6,077 nt of DNA from Elusimicrobiota bacterium (GCA_016206405.1 JACQRQ010000066.1:1-6077); one strand, 5' to 3'; counted from the first letter of the stretch, positions 1 to 6,075 are shown. Notes: generated from the letters alone by a model not told the origin. Translations and numbers: made by a program.

Positions 1-441
1 ATCGAGGAAGTCCGCGATACGGCGGCGCTGCGCGCCTTCTTCCGCGTCATCGCCCCGGTCGGCGGCTTCCCGGATTTTGCGGCGCGGGCGTGGCTGGAGC
101 TCCACAGCGCCATTGGACTCGACGGCCCTTGGCGGCATTTCTTGGGCAAGGTGGACGGAAAGCCGGCGGCCGCCTCCTCCCTGTTTTTGGGCTACCGCGC
201 CGCCGGCATCGCCAACGTCGCCGTTCTTCCGGACGCCAGGCGCCGCGGCATCGGAACGGCGATTTCGCTCTCCCCTCTGCGCCTGGCCCGCCGCATGGGC
301 TACCGCGTCGCCACCTTGTTCTCTTCCCCCATAGCCGAAGGCATGTACCGCAAGCTGGGCTTTCGCAAATACTGCGAAGGACGCGGCTACGTCCGGCTGC
401 ATGGCCGCTCCCGCTCCGCGCGCCGGCCGGGGAGACCCTAA
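1..441 (+). CDS. GNAT-family N-acetyltransferase, C-terminal part (5' end outside window)
   Basis: The reading frame is open from base 1 to the TAA at 439-441, giving 146 visible residues with no start, so the gene begins upstream. Visible residues 73-87 (VAVLPDARRRGIGTA) form GNAT motif A, with the R-x-x-G-x-G acetyl-CoA pyrophosphate loop after a beta strand. Residues 109-121 (SPIAEGMYRKLGF) match motif B, the usual C-terminal 'YxKLGF' element. The protein is therefore expected to transfer an acetyl (or other acyl) group from CoA to an amine; the substrate cannot be inferred. The extreme C-terminus is Arg/Pro-rich (RSRSARRPGRP) and also encodes the ribosome binding site of the next gene. 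The stop lies one base before the peptidase ATG, which suggests one transcript and coupled translation. A functional link to the peptidase is not shown. The family call is firm; the substrate is unknown. Confidence 0.85.
   Translation: MEEVRDTAALRAFFRVIAPVGGFPDFAARAWLELHSAIGLDGPWRHFLGKVDGKPAAASSLFLGYRAAGIANVAVLPDARRRGIGTAISLSPLRLARRMGYRVATLFSSPIAEGMYRKLGFRKYCEGRGYVRLHGRSRSARRPGRP
429..434 (+). promoter_or_regulatory. Ribosome binding site for the prolyl oligopeptidase gene
   Basis: GGGGAG lies 8 bases before the ATG at 443, inside the last codons of the acetyltransferase. It decides between two in-frame ATGs. The ATG at 401 has no comparable motif and would put 14 Arg/Pro-rich residues before the signal peptide, whereas the ATG at 443 gives a clean lipoprotein signal peptide. 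Confidence 0.7.
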
Positions 442-442
442 G

Positions 443-2536
443 ATGCGCCGTCCAGTTTCCTTATTGTTGATCCTGCTGTTGTCGGCCGGCGCTTGCGTCC
501 ACCCTTCCCGGCTTGAACAAAACGACCCCTACCTCTGGCTTGAAAACATAGAAGATGAAAAGTCCATGGAATGGGTTGAGAAGCAGGATAAGGCGTCGCT
601 GGCTTTTTTTGAAAGCGACCCGCGTTACGAGCGGTTCAGGCGGCAGGCCGAAGACATCCTGCAAGCCACGGACCGCATACCCGACGGACGCCTCCTCGAC
701 GGCTATGTCTACAATTTCTGGCAAGATACCACGTCCGTCCGGGGCATCTGGCGGCGAACTCCCCTGGAGGATTATCAACAACCGGACCCCGCTTGGGAGA
801 CCCTCTTGGACCTGGACGCCCTGGCGAGCTTGGAAAAAGAAAATTGGGTCTATCAAGGCAACCGCTGCCTCCCTCCCCAATATACGCGCTGCCTTATTTT
901 CCTGTCGCGGGGAGGAGGAGACGCGTCCGTCATGCGCGAGTTTCGGGTAGACCAAAAAGCCTTCGTTCAAGACGGGTTTTACCTCAACGAAGCGAAATCC
1001 TCGGCCGATTGGATCGATGCGGACACGTTGGCCGTTGGAACCGATTTTGGTCCCGGCTCGTTGACGCGCTCAGGCTACCCCCGCGTCCTGAAAACCTGGA
1101 AGCGCGGCTTGCCGCTCGAGGACGCGCGGACGCTTTTCGAGGGAAAAGAGACGGACGTCGAAGTTTGGCCCATGATCATTTTCCGGCCGGAAGGGAAAAC
1201 TTTTTTCGTGGGGCGGAGCGTCACTTTCTTCGAGCACGAGGTCTGGCTGATCGGAGAACAACTAAATAAGATCAAGCTCCCGCTGCCTCCGGACGCCAAA
1301 CTCCAGGGAGTCTTCAAGGGACAGGTTCTGGCGATATTGAGGTCGTCTTGGGATGCCGCCGGTCGGAATTTCGCCGCCGGCTCCTTGATTTCTCTGGCCG
1401 CGACCGACTCCAATGCCTCCCGGGTGAATCTCGTTTACGCTCCGGATGAGCGCTCCGCGGTGAGGAGAATCGAGACCACGCGCGACGCCGTTTTGGTCCA
1501 TTCGCTCCATAACGTGGCGGGTGAAATTCTTCAATTCGGCCTTTCGACGGAAGGCGCATGGGAGTCACGGAGGGTTCCCGTCCCGGAGGGCGGGACGTTG
1601 CGTCTGATTTCAACCGACGATTTTTCCAACGACGTTTTCATCGGCTATGAGGACTTCCTCGTCCCCGACCGCCTTTACCTGCACTCCGGCGGTCCGCAGG
1701 AGGCCCGCGTCATCAAGAGCCTGCCCGAGCGCTTCCATGCCGGCCATTTGGCGGTGGAGCAAAAGGAGGCTAAAAGCAAAGATGGAACGCGGGTGCCCTA
1801 CTTCATCGTGCGCAACAAGAGCGTGGAGCTCAACGGCGGCAATCCGACGCTGCTTTACGGCTACGGCGGTTTTGATATCGCCTTGACTCCGGAGTACATG
1901 CCGATCACCGGAAAACTCTGGCTCGAAAACGGCGGAGTGTTCGTGTTGGCCAACATCCGCGGCGGCGGGGAATTCGGCCCGCGCTGGCACAGGGCCGCTT
2001 TGAAGGAAAACCGTCAGAATGCTTTCGACGATTTCATCGGGGTCGCCGAGGACCTGATCCGTCAAAACCTCACCTCGCCCCGGCGCTTGGGCATCATGGG
2101 AGGCAGCAACGGCGGACTTTTGGTGGGGGCCGTTTTCGTCCAGAGACCCGGCCTATTCAACGCCGTCGTCGGCCAAGTGCCGCTGCTGGATATGCTCAGA
2201 TACTCCAAGCTACTGGCCGGCGCCAGTTGGATGGCGGAATACGGGGATCCGGACATAAAAGCGGAGCGCCCCGCCCTGGCGCGCTACTCGCCCTACCAGC
2301 AAGTGCGGCCCGGCCGCGGCTACCCGGCGCTGTTTCTCTACACTTCCACCAAAGACGACCGGGTGCATCCGGGCCACGCCCGCAAAATGATCGCCAAAAT
2401 GCAGTCGTTGGGCTACAAAGCGTATTACTTTGAGAACACCGAGGGAGGCCACAGCGCCGCCGCCAATCTGCTCCAGAGAGCCAAAAGGCACGCGATGGAA
2501 TACGTGTTTCTGTCGCGGCAGCTCAAAGACAAATAA
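443..2536 (+). CDS. Prolyl oligopeptidase-family serine peptidase (S9A), predicted lipoprotein
   Basis: 697 residues, the usual length for S9A enzymes, which cleave short peptides, typically after proline. Residues 1-18 are a lipoprotein signal peptide: positive MRRP, a Leu-rich core, then SAGAC with Cys18 as the predicted lipidated residue, so the mature enzyme should be membrane-anchored and outside the cytoplasm. The mature start (DPYLWLE, 28-34) is typical of the family N-terminal segment. A beta-propeller domain is expected at roughly 75-430. The alpha/beta-hydrolase domain follows with NPTLLYGYGGF near 467-477, LANIRGGGEFGPRWH at 502-516, GGSNGGLL with nucleophile Ser555, TKDDRVHPGH with Asp638 and substrate-binding-type Arg640, and EGGH with His670. 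The triad is complete and spaced almost as in mammalian prolyl oligopeptidase (554/641/680), so it should be active. True proline specificity is inferred from family; some bacterial members act more broadly. It follows the acetyltransferase by one base and converges with the kinase gene, with 24 bases between the stops and no visible terminator. Confidence 0.95.
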   Translation: MRRPVSLLLILLLSAGACVHPSRLEQNDPYLWLENIEDEKSMEWVEKQDKASLAFFESDPRYERFRRQAEDILQATDRIPDGRLLDGYVYNFWQDTTSVRGIWRRTPLEDYQQPDPAWETLLDLDALASLEKENWVYQGNRCLPPQYTRCLIFLSRGGGDASVMREFRVDQKAFVQDGFYLNEAKSSADWIDADTLAVGTDFGPGSLTRSGYPRVLKTWKRGLPLEDARTLFEGKETDVEVWPMIIFRPEGKTFFVGRSVTFFEHEVWLIGEQLNKIKLPLPPDAKLQGVFKGQVLAILRSSWDAAGRNFAAGSLISLAATDSNASRVNLVYAPDERSAVRRIETTRDAVLVHSLHNVAGEILQFGLSTEGAWESRRVPVPEGGTLRLISTDDFSNDVFIGYEDFLVPDRLYLHSGGPQEARVIKSLPERFHAGHLAVEQKEAKSKDGTRVPYFIVRNKSVELNGGNPTLLYGYGGFDIALTPEYMPITGKLWLENGGVFVLANIRGGGEFGPRWHRAALKENRQNAFDDFIGVAEDLIRQNLTSPRRLGIMGGSNGGLLVGAVFVQRPGLFNAVVGQVPLLDMLRYSKLLAGASWMAEYGDPDIKAERPALARYSPYQQVRPGRGYPALFLYTSTKDDRVHPGHARKMIAKMQSLGYKAYYFENTEGGHSAAANLLQRAKRHAMEYVFLSRQLKDK

Positions 2537-2560
2537 GGGCCCAAGCTCCAGTCACGACCT

Positions 2561-4822
2561 TCACCCCGCTTTCCGCGCCAACCCCCTCAGCGCCCCCGTG
2601 GGCCGGCGGACGGCGCTCCGCTCCGGAGCGGGCGAGACGCCGGCGAGCGGCAGCACCGGCAACTCGACGATAAAACACCCCCCCTTTCCCCGCCGGCTTT
2701 GCGCCGACAGATTGCCTCCATGCTCGGCGATGATGCCGTAAGCGATGGAAAGCCCCAACCCGGCGCCTTGGCCGACATCCTTGGTCGTGAAGAAAGGATC
2801 GAATATTCTGTGGACGTTTTCCGCAGCGACGCCGGGACCGTCGTCTTCCACCACGACGCGTATCCAATCTCCCGAAAGGCTCGTCTGTACGCGCAAAGTC
2901 CCGCCGCCATCGCCGCCGCTCATGGCTTGTTGGGCGTTTAGAAACAGATTCAAAAATACCTGCTGGAGCTGCTGCGTGTCGGCCATCGTCCCGGGAAGCT
3001 CCGGGTCCAACTCGACGCGCATGAGAATGTTCTGATTATGCAATTGGTAGGCCACCAATTCCCGGCAGTTTTCAACGATTTCGTTGATGCTGACCCGGGT
3101 TTTCTCCGGCTTGTTCTGGCGCGCAAAACTTGAAAGGTTTTGGATGATTTTCCGGCAGCGCAGGGCCTCCCGGAGCATGACGGCGATGTCCTGCTGGTCT
3201 TGGGAGGGGGGCGAGTTCCCGTCTTTAAGCAGCAATTGGCAATAACCGATGATGGCGGTCAGCGGGTTGTTGAGCTCATGCGTGACGCCCGAGAGCGTTT
3301 TCCCCAAGGCTCCCATTTTATCGGCCTGCATCAGCCGCTGCTGCAGAAGCTTCTCCTTCTCTTGCGCCGTTTTGCGCAGGGTGATATCGCGTCCCGCGGC
3401 GATGATTTTCGCGCGTCCGTTGGAGACAAAAACCCCGGCGGATAGTTCGGCGGAGAAAAGCGCCCCGTCCTTCTTCCGCAGGCGGCATTCGACGGTCGTT
3501 TGGCTTGGATTTAGCCCCTCAAGAACGCGCTGCAGGGTCATCTCCATTTCATCCGGCTCGACGGCAACGCCGCAGAAATTCAGCCGCAAGAATTCCTCCC
3601 TGCGAAACCCGAACAGCGCCGCGGCGGCGCGGTTGACGTCCTCTATCCGCCCGGTTTCGGCGTCAAAAATTATGAGCGCGTCCATGTCGTTTTCGAAGAG
3701 CTTCCGGTATTTTTCTTCGCTCTCCCCAAGCGCCCGCTCCGAGCGCCTCCGGCTGGTCAAATGCATCGCGATCAAGGCGGTGAAAAGCAAGCCGCTGAGC
3801 AAAACTCCGAATGGATGCCAAGTTCTTCGGGCCTCGAGATATCCCTCCCCCGGCTTGAGGAGCAGAGACCACTTTCTTCCGCCCACTTCGAGCTCCGCCG
3901 CATGGAGCAGGGCGGCCGCCGCGAAATCAGCCTCGGTTGACCGGGCCTTGTCGGCTGCCGCCATCCCGCCCGGGCGCGCGGGACGAAAATGCAGGAAACG
4001 GACTGTCTCCGGCGCCGACGGATCCTCCAAATAGATATCGAGGCCGCGCGACTCAAAATACTTGGAAGCTTCCTCCACCAGATCGCCGGCGCGAAACACG
4101 CCCAGAGCGAAACCGCGCAGGTTTTCGCGCCGCGCGGCGACGGAATCCGCGCGGGCTTGGCGCCGGTATATGGGCCAATAAATCAAAAAGCCCCTCTGCC
4201 GTCCCTTTGCCTGAACCAAGCGGACGGGAGCCGTCGCCGCCGCCTTGCCCGTGTCCCGGGCCAAGCGCAGCGCTTGGCGGCGCGCCGGGTCGGAGGCGAG
4301 GTCATATCCCAGGGCGGCCTCGTTGCCCCTGTAAGGCTCGGCATAAAGGATGGGAAAATATTCCGGCCGGGCGGAGGCGCGGCTTAAGCGGCCCGAAGCG
4401 TTCGATTCGAAAATCCGGAAATTTGGAAAACCTTGGCTGCGGACCGCTTCCTCAAACGCGGGCAGTTCCGCGGCCGTAAGGCGGGGAACCCACTGCAGCG
4501 CCTGAATGCTCGCATGCCGCGACAACAGCGGCCGGGCAAATTCGCGAAACTCCCCGCGCTGCACCTCCTCTGAAGCCGCATAAAGCGCGTACACTGCCTC
4601 CAAATGATTGAGATTTTCGTCTATTTTTCTTTGCAGAGAGGATAGGACGTCGATGCTGTCCCGCTCAAAACCGATCGCGATCTTCTGCTCCTCCAGGCTG
4701 CGGCTGACCCCGAAGGCCGCGAAGGAAAGCAGCCCGCCTAAAACGGGCAATAAACCAAGACGCAAGAGATCCAAAACGACCCCGCGCCGGCTCAATACGG
4801 CGTTGACGGCTTTGATAACCAT
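2561..4822 (-). CDS. CHASE-PAS sensor histidine kinase (orphan, membrane-bound)
   Basis: 753 residues from the ATG at 4822. Order: transmembrane helix about 19-39; extracytoplasmic CHASE domain about 65-310 with characteristic LQWVPRL (109-115) and GYDLASDPARRQALRLARDTG-like core (about 172-192); second transmembrane helix about 336-354; PAS domain about 370-483; HisKA with HELNNPLT, phosphoacceptor His515; then HATPase_c with N-box Asn625/Asn629 (LNLFLNAQQAM), G1 DDGPG (660-664), F-box FDPFFTTK (674-681) and G2 GQGAGLGLS (684-692). All catalytic elements are intact. CHASE domains bind small extracellular ligands (cytokinins in plants; mostly unknown in bacteria). The HELNNPLTAIIGY type resembles NtrB-like kinases. 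The last 30 or so residues are an Arg/Ala/Pro-rich tail beyond the ATPase fold. No response regulator lies in the window, so its partner is unknown. GGAGG lies 14 bases and AGGG 8 bases before the ATG; an in-frame TTG at 4843 would add 7 residues but lies across the GGAGG itself. Confidence 0.95.
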   Translation of the reverse strand: MVIKAVNAVLSRRGVVLDLLRLGLLPVLGGLLSFAAFGVSRSLEEQKIAIGFERDSIDVLSSLQRKIDENLNHLEAVYALYAASEEVQRGEFREFARPLLSRHASIQALQWVPRLTAAELPAFEEAVRSQGFPNFRIFESNASGRLSRASARPEYFPILYAEPYRGNEAALGYDLASDPARRQALRLARDTGKAAATAPVRLVQAKGRQRGFLIYWPIYRRQARADSVAARRENLRGFALGVFRAGDLVEEASKYFESRGLDIYLEDPSAPETVRFLHFRPARPGGMAAADKARSTEADFAAAALLHAAELEVGGRKWSLLLKPGEGYLEARRTWHPFGVLLSGLLFTALIAMHLTSRRRSERALGESEEKYRKLFENDMDALIIFDAETGRIEDVNRAAAALFGFRREEFLRLNFCGVAVEPDEMEMTLQRVLEGLNPSQTTVECRLRKKDGALFSAELSAGVFVSNGRAKIIAAGRDITLRKTAQEKEKLLQQRLMQADKMGALGKTLSGVTHELNNPLTAIIGYCQLLLKDGNSPPSQDQQDIAVMLREALRCRKIIQNLSSFARQNKPEKTRVSINEIVENCRELVAYQLHNQNILMRVELDPELPGTMADTQQLQQVFLNLFLNAQQAMSGGDGGGTLRVQTSLSGDWIRVVVEDDGPGVAAENVHRIFDPFFTTKDVGQGAGLGLSIAYGIIAEHGGNLSAQSRRGKGGCFIVELPVLPLAGVSPAPERSAVRRPTGALRGLARKAG

Positions 4823-4830
4823 AACAATCG

Positions 4831-4841
4831 CCCTGTCCTCC
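4831..4841 (-). promoter_or_regulatory. Ribosome binding region of the histidine kinase gene
   Basis: On the minus strand the sequence reads GGAGG (complement of 4837-4841), then ACAGGG (AGGG complement of 4831-4834), then the ATG at 4822. AGGG is at normal spacing (8 bases), while the stronger GGAGG is 14 bases away. This supports ATG 4822 over TTG 4843, though an ATT at 4828, 8 bases from GGAGG, cannot be excluded. Confidence 0.5.
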
Positions 4842-4869
4842 AAGAATAACGCTTGCGCCTGACGGAGAG

Positions 4870-4899
4870 CTTAACGAATGCTTAAATTATTCTTAAATT
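4870..4899 (+). promoter_or_regulatory. Triple 8-bp direct repeat, PhoB/OmpR-type operator candidate
   Basis: Three copies in the same orientation: CTTAACGA (4870-4877), CTTAAATT (4881-4888) and CTTAAATT (4892-4899), separated by exactly 3 bases, giving an 11-bp period (one helical turn). Winged-helix response regulators of the PhoB/OmpR family bind head-to-tail to repeats with this period; the TTAA core with 3-base spacers resembles Pho boxes described in cyanobacteria. The array sits in the control region shared by the divergent kinase and zinc-finger genes. Which regulator binds is unknown, and none is encoded in the window. Confidence 0.5.
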
Positions 4900-4920
4900 T
4901 TTGCGCCGGCGAAGTGTAAA
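4892..4920 (-). promoter_or_regulatory. Candidate sigma-70 promoter for the histidine kinase gene
   Basis: Reading the minus strand, TTTACA (complement of 4915-4920, five of six matches to the -35 consensus) is followed by a 17-base spacer and TTTAAG (complement of 4892-4897, four of six matches to the -10). The start point would lie near 4885, giving a leader of about 60 bases. The -10 element coincides with the third copy of the direct repeat, so a bound regulator would be expected to block this promoter. Confidence 0.4.
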
Positions 4921-4922
4921 TT
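4893..4922 (+). promoter_or_regulatory. Candidate promoter for the zinc-finger / rluE pair
   Basis: A TAAATT at 4917-4922 (four of six matches to -10) lies 18 bases after the TTAAAT of the third direct repeat, which would stand in place of a -35 box. This is the layout of promoters activated by a PhoB-type regulator. A second possibility is TTAACG (4871-4876), a 17-base spacer and TAAATT (4894-4899). The two cannot be told apart by eye. Confidence 0.3.
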
Positions 4923-4957
4923 GGTAGGATGGTTGAGGCCCGGGAGACGGGCGCCGC

Positions 4958-5185
4958 ATGATCAATTGCCAAGCCATCCTTAGAAATCTCTTCGAGCTTT
5001 TAGACAACGAATTCGGCAAAACGAACGCCGATGAATTTGAAAAACATCTGGCTCTTTGCCGCAAGTGCTGCGACCGGGTGGAGTTTCACAAGGCCGCGCG
5101 AAACCGCCTCCGCCAAAAAGCGGGCGCCGCGCCGCCCGACAGCTTCAAGGGATTGGAAAAGGTCCTGGACCCATTCGGAAAATAG
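4958..5185 (+). CDS. Small zinc-finger (zf-HC2 / ZAS-type) putative anti-sigma factor
   Basis: 75 residues, starting at an ATG with GGGAG (4942-4946) 11 bases upstream. The candidate zinc ligands are Cys4, His30, Cys34 and Cys37: an H-x3-C-x2-C motif (HLALCRKC) with an upstream Cys 26 positions before the His, the zinc-binding anti-sigma (ZAS) signature. That spacing equals that of Streptomyces RsrA (C11, H37, C41, C44), a redox-sensing anti-sigma factor. An extra Cys38 follows directly. No transmembrane segment is present, so the protein should be cytosolic; after the motif it is basic and then short (Pro-rich near 60). Family members bind and hold ECF sigma factors, but no sigma factor gene is visible here, so the partner, and even the anti-sigma role, is inference. 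It is divergent from the kinase gene and its 3' end overlaps or abuts the pseudouridine synthase gene. Confidence 0.7.
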   Translation: MINCQAILRNLFELLDNEFGKTNADEFEKHLALCRKCCDRVEFHKAARNRLRQKAGAAPPDSFKGLEKVLDPFGK

Positions 5186-5772
5186 CGATTCTCTTCAATA
5201 AGCCTTTCGGCGTGGTGACGCAGTTTGGCCCCCACGACCGGAGGGCGACTTTGGCCGGTTTCGGCTTTCCAAAGGATTTTTATCCGGCCGGACGGCTGGA
5301 CCACGACAGCGAGGGGTTGCTGCTGTTGACGAGCGACGGCCGGCTGCAGCACCGGCTGACCGACCCCAAATTCGCCCATCCCCGAACCTACCTCGTTCAA
5401 GTGGAGCGCGTCCCGTCCGGCGAAAATCTGCTCAAACTGGCCGGCGGACTTCGCCTGCGCGACGGCCCCACGCGCCCTTGCCGGGTGCGGCCCCTCCCTC
5501 AGGACCCCGCGCTGCCGCCCCGCGAGCCCCCTATCCGCGTCCGCCGCACGGTGTCCTGCGCCTGGCTGGAGTTGACTCTCACCGAAGGGCGCAACCGCCA
5601 AGTCCGGCGCATGACGGCGGCCATCGGCCATCCGACGCTGCGGCTCGTTCGATCGAAAATCGGCGATTTAACGCTAAAGGACCTCCCTCCGGGCCGGTGG
5701 CGCTGGCTGAGCGAAGCGGAGCTGCGCCGCATTGAGACTTCGTGGACAGTTTCGCCCTCCTCTCCTTTATAG
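5065..5772 (+). CDS. rluE: RluE-family 23S rRNA pseudouridine synthase (start uncertain)
   Basis: Member of the RsuA/RluB/E/F family, lacking an S4 domain as RluE does; RluE isomerises a uridine (U2457 in E. coli) in 23S rRNA to pseudouridine. Numbered from GTG 5065, FNKPFG lies at 44-49, PAGRLDHDSEGLLLLT at 74-89 with catalytic Asp79, DGPTRP and PPREPPIR in the middle, and EGRNRQVRRM at 174-183 followed by HPTLRLVR. The catalytic core is complete. The start is unclear: homology begins near 5182, but the only ordinary start codons in frame before it are TTG 5056 and GTG 5065, both deep inside the zinc-finger gene and without a Shine-Dalgarno motif. GTG 5065 gives 235 residues with a 39-residue basic, Pro/Gly-rich extension. 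E. coli RluE also has a basic N-terminal extension, so this is possible, but the segment could be only the shadow of the other gene. Alternatives are ATA 5182 (196 residues) overlapping the TAG, ATT 5173, ATT 5188, or frameshifting. Function is firm, start is not. Confidence 0.85.
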   Translation: MLRPGGVSQGRAKPPPPKSGRRAARQLQGIGKGPGPIRKIAILFNKPFGVVTQFGPHDRRATLAGFGFPKDFYPAGRLDHDSEGLLLLTSDGRLQHRLTDPKFAHPRTYLVQVERVPSGENLLKLAGGLRLRDGPTRPCRVRPLPQDPALPPREPPIRVRRTVSCAWLELTLTEGRNRQVRRMTAAIGHPTLRLVRSKIGDLTLKDLPPGRWRWLSEAELRRIETSWTVSPSSPL

Positions 5773-6046
5773 CGGTCCAGGTCCTGCCGCCGCAGGTCCC
5801 CATCGCCCTGCGGCCGGAGCAAGCGCCTCCGGCGCCTCAAGTGCCGCGAGCTCCCTTCGCCCCTCCGGGGCTTCTGGGTCCCAACGCTCTGCCGTTGGGG
5901 CTGCGAACGGCCGGCCAGCAATCGCCGCTCAGCGGAAGTCCACCGGACTTCCGCTACTCCTCGGCAGATCCAACCCACCGACGTCACTTGGCCCGCTCCT
6001 TAAGGACACTCAGCCGACAGCCTTGGGCAAATCGACAGCGCGCCTA
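5773..6046. other. Non-coding stretch with a chain of hairpins
   Basis: No convincing gene. Five short inverted repeats follow one another: CCTGC/GCAGG (5783-5796), GCCGGAG/CTCCGGC (5813-5833), GCCCC/GGGGC (5859-5871), CCCAACG/CGTTGGG (5880-5899) and a perfect 11-bp stem with a 3-base loop (5931-5955). No T-run follows any stem on either strand, so none is a standard intrinsic terminator. No tRNA, tmRNA, SRP RNA or RNase P signature was recognised. The first four could arise by chance in GC-rich DNA; the last is less likely to. A structured RNA, an mRNA 3'-end structure or a REP-like element remain open. Confidence 0.4.
5931..5955. repeat. Perfect 11-bp inverted repeat with 3-base loop
   Basis: AGCGGAAGTCC (5931-5941), loop ACC, GGACTTCCGCT (5945-5955). 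The stem is perfect and mixed in composition, unlike the purely GC stems around it. Neither side is followed by a T-run, which argues against an intrinsic terminator. It could stop exonucleases at the rluE transcript end or be a protein-binding dyad. Confidence 0.6.
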
Positions 6047-6075
6047 TTGAAAAAATGGCGAAATGACTGTATAAT
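6047..6075 (+). promoter_or_regulatory. Near-consensus sigma-70 promoter at the right edge
   Basis: TTGAAA (6047-6052, five of six matches to -35), a spacer of exactly 17 bases, and TATAAT (6070-6075, perfect -10). The start point would fall just beyond the window. This is the strongest promoter seen here and should drive a gene or RNA to the right that cannot be seen. Confidence 0.7.

Larger units (their letters stand above)
5742..6050 (+). other. Proline-rich open frame, doubtful gene or remnant
   Basis: An open frame of 102 codons from GTG 5742, overlapping the last 31 bases of rluE. It begins with a short hydrophobic stretch (FALLSFIAVQVL) followed by a Pro/Ala/Leu-rich region, which looks like a secretion signal plus a low-complexity linker, then becomes Arg-rich and featureless. 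There is no Shine-Dalgarno motif and no recognisable domain. It may be chance in GC-rich DNA or the decayed front of an exported protein gene. I do not recognise it. Confidence 0.15.

Noticed and set aside
401..442. Earlier ATG for the peptidase (14 residues longer)
   Set aside because: No ribosome binding site and would bury the lipoprotein signal behind an Arg/Pro-rich leader; ATG 443 has GGGGAG at good spacing.
461..970. Minus-strand open frame of 169 codons
   Set aside because: Antisense to the peptidase N-terminal region, which has clear family motifs; no recognisable domain.
2537..2560. Possible intrinsic terminator between the convergent peptidase and kinase genes
   Set aside because: Only a GGGCCC palindrome is present, with no stable stem and no T-run on either strand.
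3249..4034. Long plus-strand open frame of 261 codons
   Set aside because: Lies wholly antisense to the kinase CHASE/PAS/HisKA region, Ser/Arg-rich with no domain; a shadow of the GC-rich coding strand.
4958..5772. Toxin-antitoxin or defence pair made of the small zinc-finger protein and rluE
   Set aside because: The second gene is a clear housekeeping rRNA pseudouridine synthase with intact catalytic motifs; nothing suggests a toxin or mobile island.
5499..5987. Minus-strand Arg-rich open frame over the rluE end and the hairpin region
   Set aside because: Overlaps the conserved rluE catalytic C-terminus, with no domain or ribosome binding site; low-complexity Arg runs are typical shadows.
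5773..6046. tRNA, tmRNA, SRP RNA or CRISPR array
   Set aside because: No T-loop consensus, CCA end or SRP core, and the stems differ in sequence and are not regularly spaced repeats.
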